Part shown: one piece after another, positions 6,931 to 7,860 of the stretch
Position numbering within the stretch: the first letter of the stretch is position 1
Layout: every line of letters starts with the position of its first letter
Source: Ardenticatenales bacterium
GTDB lineage: Bacteria; Chloroflexota; Anaerolineae; Ardenticatenales; Ardenticatenaceae
Assembly: GCA_013812995.1 (NCBI GenBank)
Contig: JACCSL010000321.1
Location: 1-7,860, forward strand
Reading direction: 5' to 3'
Length of the DNA: 7,860 nt
Notes under the pieces: generated by a model
The model's input: only the letters and a program-made list of their open reading frames with translations
Databases searched by the model: none
Told to the model about the DNA's origin: nothing
Position numbers and translations under genes: made by a program

Positions 6931-7451
6931 GAACTTTTGACCTTTGACCTTTGACTTTTGACTTTTGACTTTCCGTTCAACTGCAACAAATCCGCCCAAT
7001 CCAGATGGTCATAGTCATAGAACAGCATCCAGATCTCGTTGAAGGCGGAGGGCGGGAGAAGGAGGTCCTCCAAGTGGTCCAGAATCGTCTGCTTTTGCAC
7101 TCGTGGACTCGGGACGCGGATCAGCAGCAGGAGGCCGTCGAAGGGGTCGTAGCCATAGCTGAGCAGAGCTTTGTGCCGGAGCCCCTTGTTGAGCGCGTCC
7201 AGCAACTCCTCCAGCGTCGTGATCGGGTGAATCCCCTGCGTGTTGTGTCCATTGAGATAGCGGGCCTCCGCCTCGTTGTGATAGAGATGGGTGACCTCCA
7301 CCCCGATACAGCGCCCCTGCTCGTCCGTTACCATAAAGTCCGGGCGCTCGCGCTGCTCCCGAATCGTCAACTCGCGCTGCGCGTGCAAGCGTAGCGCGCG
7401 GAGGAACATCAATATCGCTGCCCGCTCCAGCCGGGCCTTCTGCTCCCACAT
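6927..7451 (-). CDS. Uncharacterised protein, possible PD-(D/E)XK nuclease-like fold
   Basis: A 174-residue soluble protein that I do not recognise as a named family. An N-terminal helix (about 5-33) is followed by R-P-D-F (36-39), a short hairpin (M-V-T-D-E-Q-G-R), then I-G-V-E-V-T (49-54). P37-D38 followed 14 residues later by E52-V-T54 recalls the core of the PD-(D/E)XK superfamily with Thr in place of Lys. That change would weaken or abolish cleavage, so nuclease activity is only a guess. Later parts are helices and two strands (G-L-L-L-L-I and W-M-L-F-Y-D-Y-D). The last 14 residues, K-S-K-V-K-S-Q-R-S-K-V-K-S-S, come from the heptamer array and are probably not part of the fold. GGAG (7462-7459) lies 7 nt before the ATG. 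It is the first gene of the minus-strand operon. Confidence 0.75.
   Translation of the reverse strand: MWEQKARLERAAILMFLRALRLHAQRELTIREQRERPDFMVTDEQGRCIGVEVTHLYHNEAEARYLNGHNTQGIHPITTLEELLDALNKGLRHKALLSYGYDPFDGLLLLIRVPSPRVQKQTILDHLEDLLLPPSAFNEIWMLFYDYDHLDWADLLQLNGKSKVKSQRSKVKSS
6931..6971 (-). repeat. Tandem heptamer array, A[A/G]GTCAA
   Basis: On the minus strand there are five uninterrupted 7-bp units: three AAGTCAA and two AGGTCAA (6971-6937), then a degenerate sixth (6936-6931). The array encodes the last residues of the upstream gene and reaches the base before the DMT start codon. Because 7 is not a multiple of 3, the array reads as the same K-S-K-V-K-S-Q-type peptide in every frame on this strand and stays open. 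Short tandem heptamer repeats are known between genes in several phyla, for instance the STRR sequences of cyanobacteria. Confidence 0.85.
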
Positions 7452-7473
7452 GACTCTGCTCCATCGTCGGCGG

Positions 7474-7491
7474 CCTTTGCCGGGCCAAAGG
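7474..7491. promoter_or_regulatory. Inverted repeat over the start of the minus-strand operon
   Basis: CCTTTG at 7474-7479 pairs with CAAAGG at 7486-7491 across a 6-nt GC-only centre. It overlaps the proposed -10 box and expected transcript start of the minus-strand operon, where an operator would sit. If transcribed it could instead form a short hairpin in the leader. No regulator is identified. Confidence 0.3.
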
Positions 7492-7518
7492 ATAGCATAG
7501 GCCCCTTCTGCCTGTTAA
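7489..7518 (-). promoter_or_regulatory. Probable sigma-70-type promoter of the minus-strand operon
   Basis: The minus strand shows TTAACA (7518-7513), an 18-bp spacer and TATCCT (7494-7489), preceded by TG at 7497-7496 as in extended -10 promoters. The expected transcript start is near 7482, giving a leader of about 30 nt with GGAG before the ATG. Confidence 0.45.
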
Positions 7519-7527
7519 TCTTTCCCC

Positions 7528-7555
7528 TTGCTCCTCGCTCGCCCGCCAGTATAAT
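7528..7555 (+). promoter_or_regulatory. Probable promoter of the zinc-ribbon gene
   Basis: TTGCTC at 7528-7533 is followed after 16 bp by a perfect TATAAT at 7550-7555. The expected start is near 7562, only about 11 nt before the ATG, so the transcript would begin almost at the ribosome binding site. Its -35 box lies 9 bp from that of the divergent operon promoter. Confidence 0.6.
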
Positions 7556-7572
7556 GAGCCCCGGAGGATGCT

Positions 7573-7785
7573 ATGCCTACCTTTTGCCCCCACTGCCACA
7601 AGATGGTGGCCGAGCGACCCACCTGCCCCAACTGTGGTAAAAAGATGAATATCCCCAAGCCGGGCTCCGATGCCATTGACCGGAACACTATGGTCGCCCT
7701 GATCCGCTACGTCCTGACCTGGCTGCTCGGTATCTTTGGGATCGGGGTGCTTTGTATCGGACTCATTTATTTTTTGTTGTCATAA
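7573..7785 (+). CDS. Small zinc-ribbon protein with one C-terminal membrane helix
   Basis: A 70-residue protein with two CxxC knuckles, C5-P-H-C8 and C18-P-N-C21, which should bind one zinc ion as a zinc ribbon. A linker (22-40) leads to a hydrophobic helix (about 46-69) at the very C-terminus. The ribbon is predicted to face the cytoplasm as a tail-anchored protein. Many such small proteins exist and their roles are mostly unknown; binding to protein partners is more likely than catalysis. GGAGG at 7563-7567 lies 5 nt before the ATG, and a good promoter stands just upstream. Confidence 0.85.
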   Translation: MPTFCPHCHKMVAERPTCPNCGKKMNIPKPGSDAIDRNTMVALIRYVLTWLLGIFGIGVLCIGLIYFLLS

Positions 7786-7809
7786 GAACAAAGAGATGTA
7801 CATGTCTTC

Positions 7810-7816
7810 AAGGAGG
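7810..7816 (+). promoter_or_regulatory. Strong ribosome binding site deciding a GTG start
   Basis: AAGGAGG matches the anti-Shine-Dalgarno sequence closely and lies 7 nt before the GTG at 7824. It supports the GTG as the start of the edge gene, which lacks an in-frame ATG nearby. Confidence 0.8.
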
Positions 7817-7823
7817 AAGCGCC

Positions 7824-7860
7824 GTGGATTTACAACTCACCGAAGAGCAACGATTGATCA
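7824..7860 (+). CDS. N-terminus of a probable acyl-CoA dehydrogenase (partial)
   Basis: Only 12 codons are in the window, reading M(GTG)-D-L-Q-L-T-E-E-Q-R-L-I. This matches the usual first residues of acyl-CoA dehydrogenases (M-D-F-x-L-T-E-E-Q-x-x-I/L), flavoenzymes that oxidise acyl-CoA in beta-oxidation and amino acid breakdown. The AAGGAGG at 7-nt spacing supports the start. It follows the zinc-ribbon gene by 38 nt on the same strand, so the two may share a transcript. The subtype cannot be told. Confidence 0.65.
   Translation, partial: MDLQLTEEQRLI

Noticed and set aside
6931..6971. The heptamer array as a CRISPR array or attachment site
   Set aside because: The units are 7 bp and directly adjacent, with no spacers, and there is no integrase or cas gene nearby.
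6931..6999. N-terminal extension of the DMT transporter to an ATG at 6999
   Set aside because: The extra 23 residues are the upstream gene end and heptamer repeat read in another frame. The family N-terminus begins at the ATG at 6930.
7015..7599. A 194-codon minus-strand frame overlapping the operon promoter and the zinc-ribbon start
   Set aside because: It is out of frame with the gene at 6927-7451, covers both promoters and the start of the zinc-ribbon gene, and its product is low-complexity Gly/Arg/Ala-rich.

Overview
The window looks like chromosomal DNA of a GC-rich bacterium, most likely a member of the Chloroflexota (Anaerolineae-like). This rests on inference: a proline/threonine-rich linker between a membrane segment and an outer domain, a TPR protein with scattered P-x-W motifs, a DUF58 protein, a GT39-like membrane protein and a small zinc-ribbon membrane protein. 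There are no rRNA or tRNA genes, CRISPR arrays or transposases. Gene density is high and no stretch over 300 bases lacks a gene.

Layout. Positions 1-2412 (minus strand) hold a very long open frame that runs off the left edge: a TPR protein with a cytoplasmic N-terminus, one membrane segment and a large outer domain with an HEXXH metallopeptidase motif. A 99-bp divergent region with two interleaved inverted repeats separates it from a plus-strand pair: a DUF58 protein (2512-3846) and, 24 bp later, a multi-pass GT39-like membrane glycosyltransferase (3871-5466). The glycosyltransferase ends 3 bp from the end of a convergent minus-strand operon. In transcription order that operon is a small protein of unknown function with a possible PD-(D/E)XK core (7451-6927), an EamA/DMT transporter (6930-6016) and a GNAT acetyltransferase (5970-5470). 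The first two genes overlap by four bases (ATGA), and the junction is built from an array of heptamer repeats. Back-to-back promoters at about 7489-7555 serve this operon and a divergent 70-residue zinc-ribbon membrane protein (7573-7785). The right edge holds the first 12 codons of a probable acyl-CoA dehydrogenase, with a strong ribosome binding site.

How the genes relate. The TPR-metallopeptidase and the DUF58 protein are divergent and share one control region; both are envelope-associated by prediction. DUF58 proteins usually sit beside a MoxR AAA+ ATPase, and none is visible here. The minus-strand operon does not form an obvious pathway. I do not see a clearly new biological system. The items most worth a second look are the architecture and W-motifs of the TPR-metallopeptidase, the coding heptamer array that forms a gene end and a ribosome binding region, and the G-rich tract with a G7 run inside the glycosyltransferase gene.
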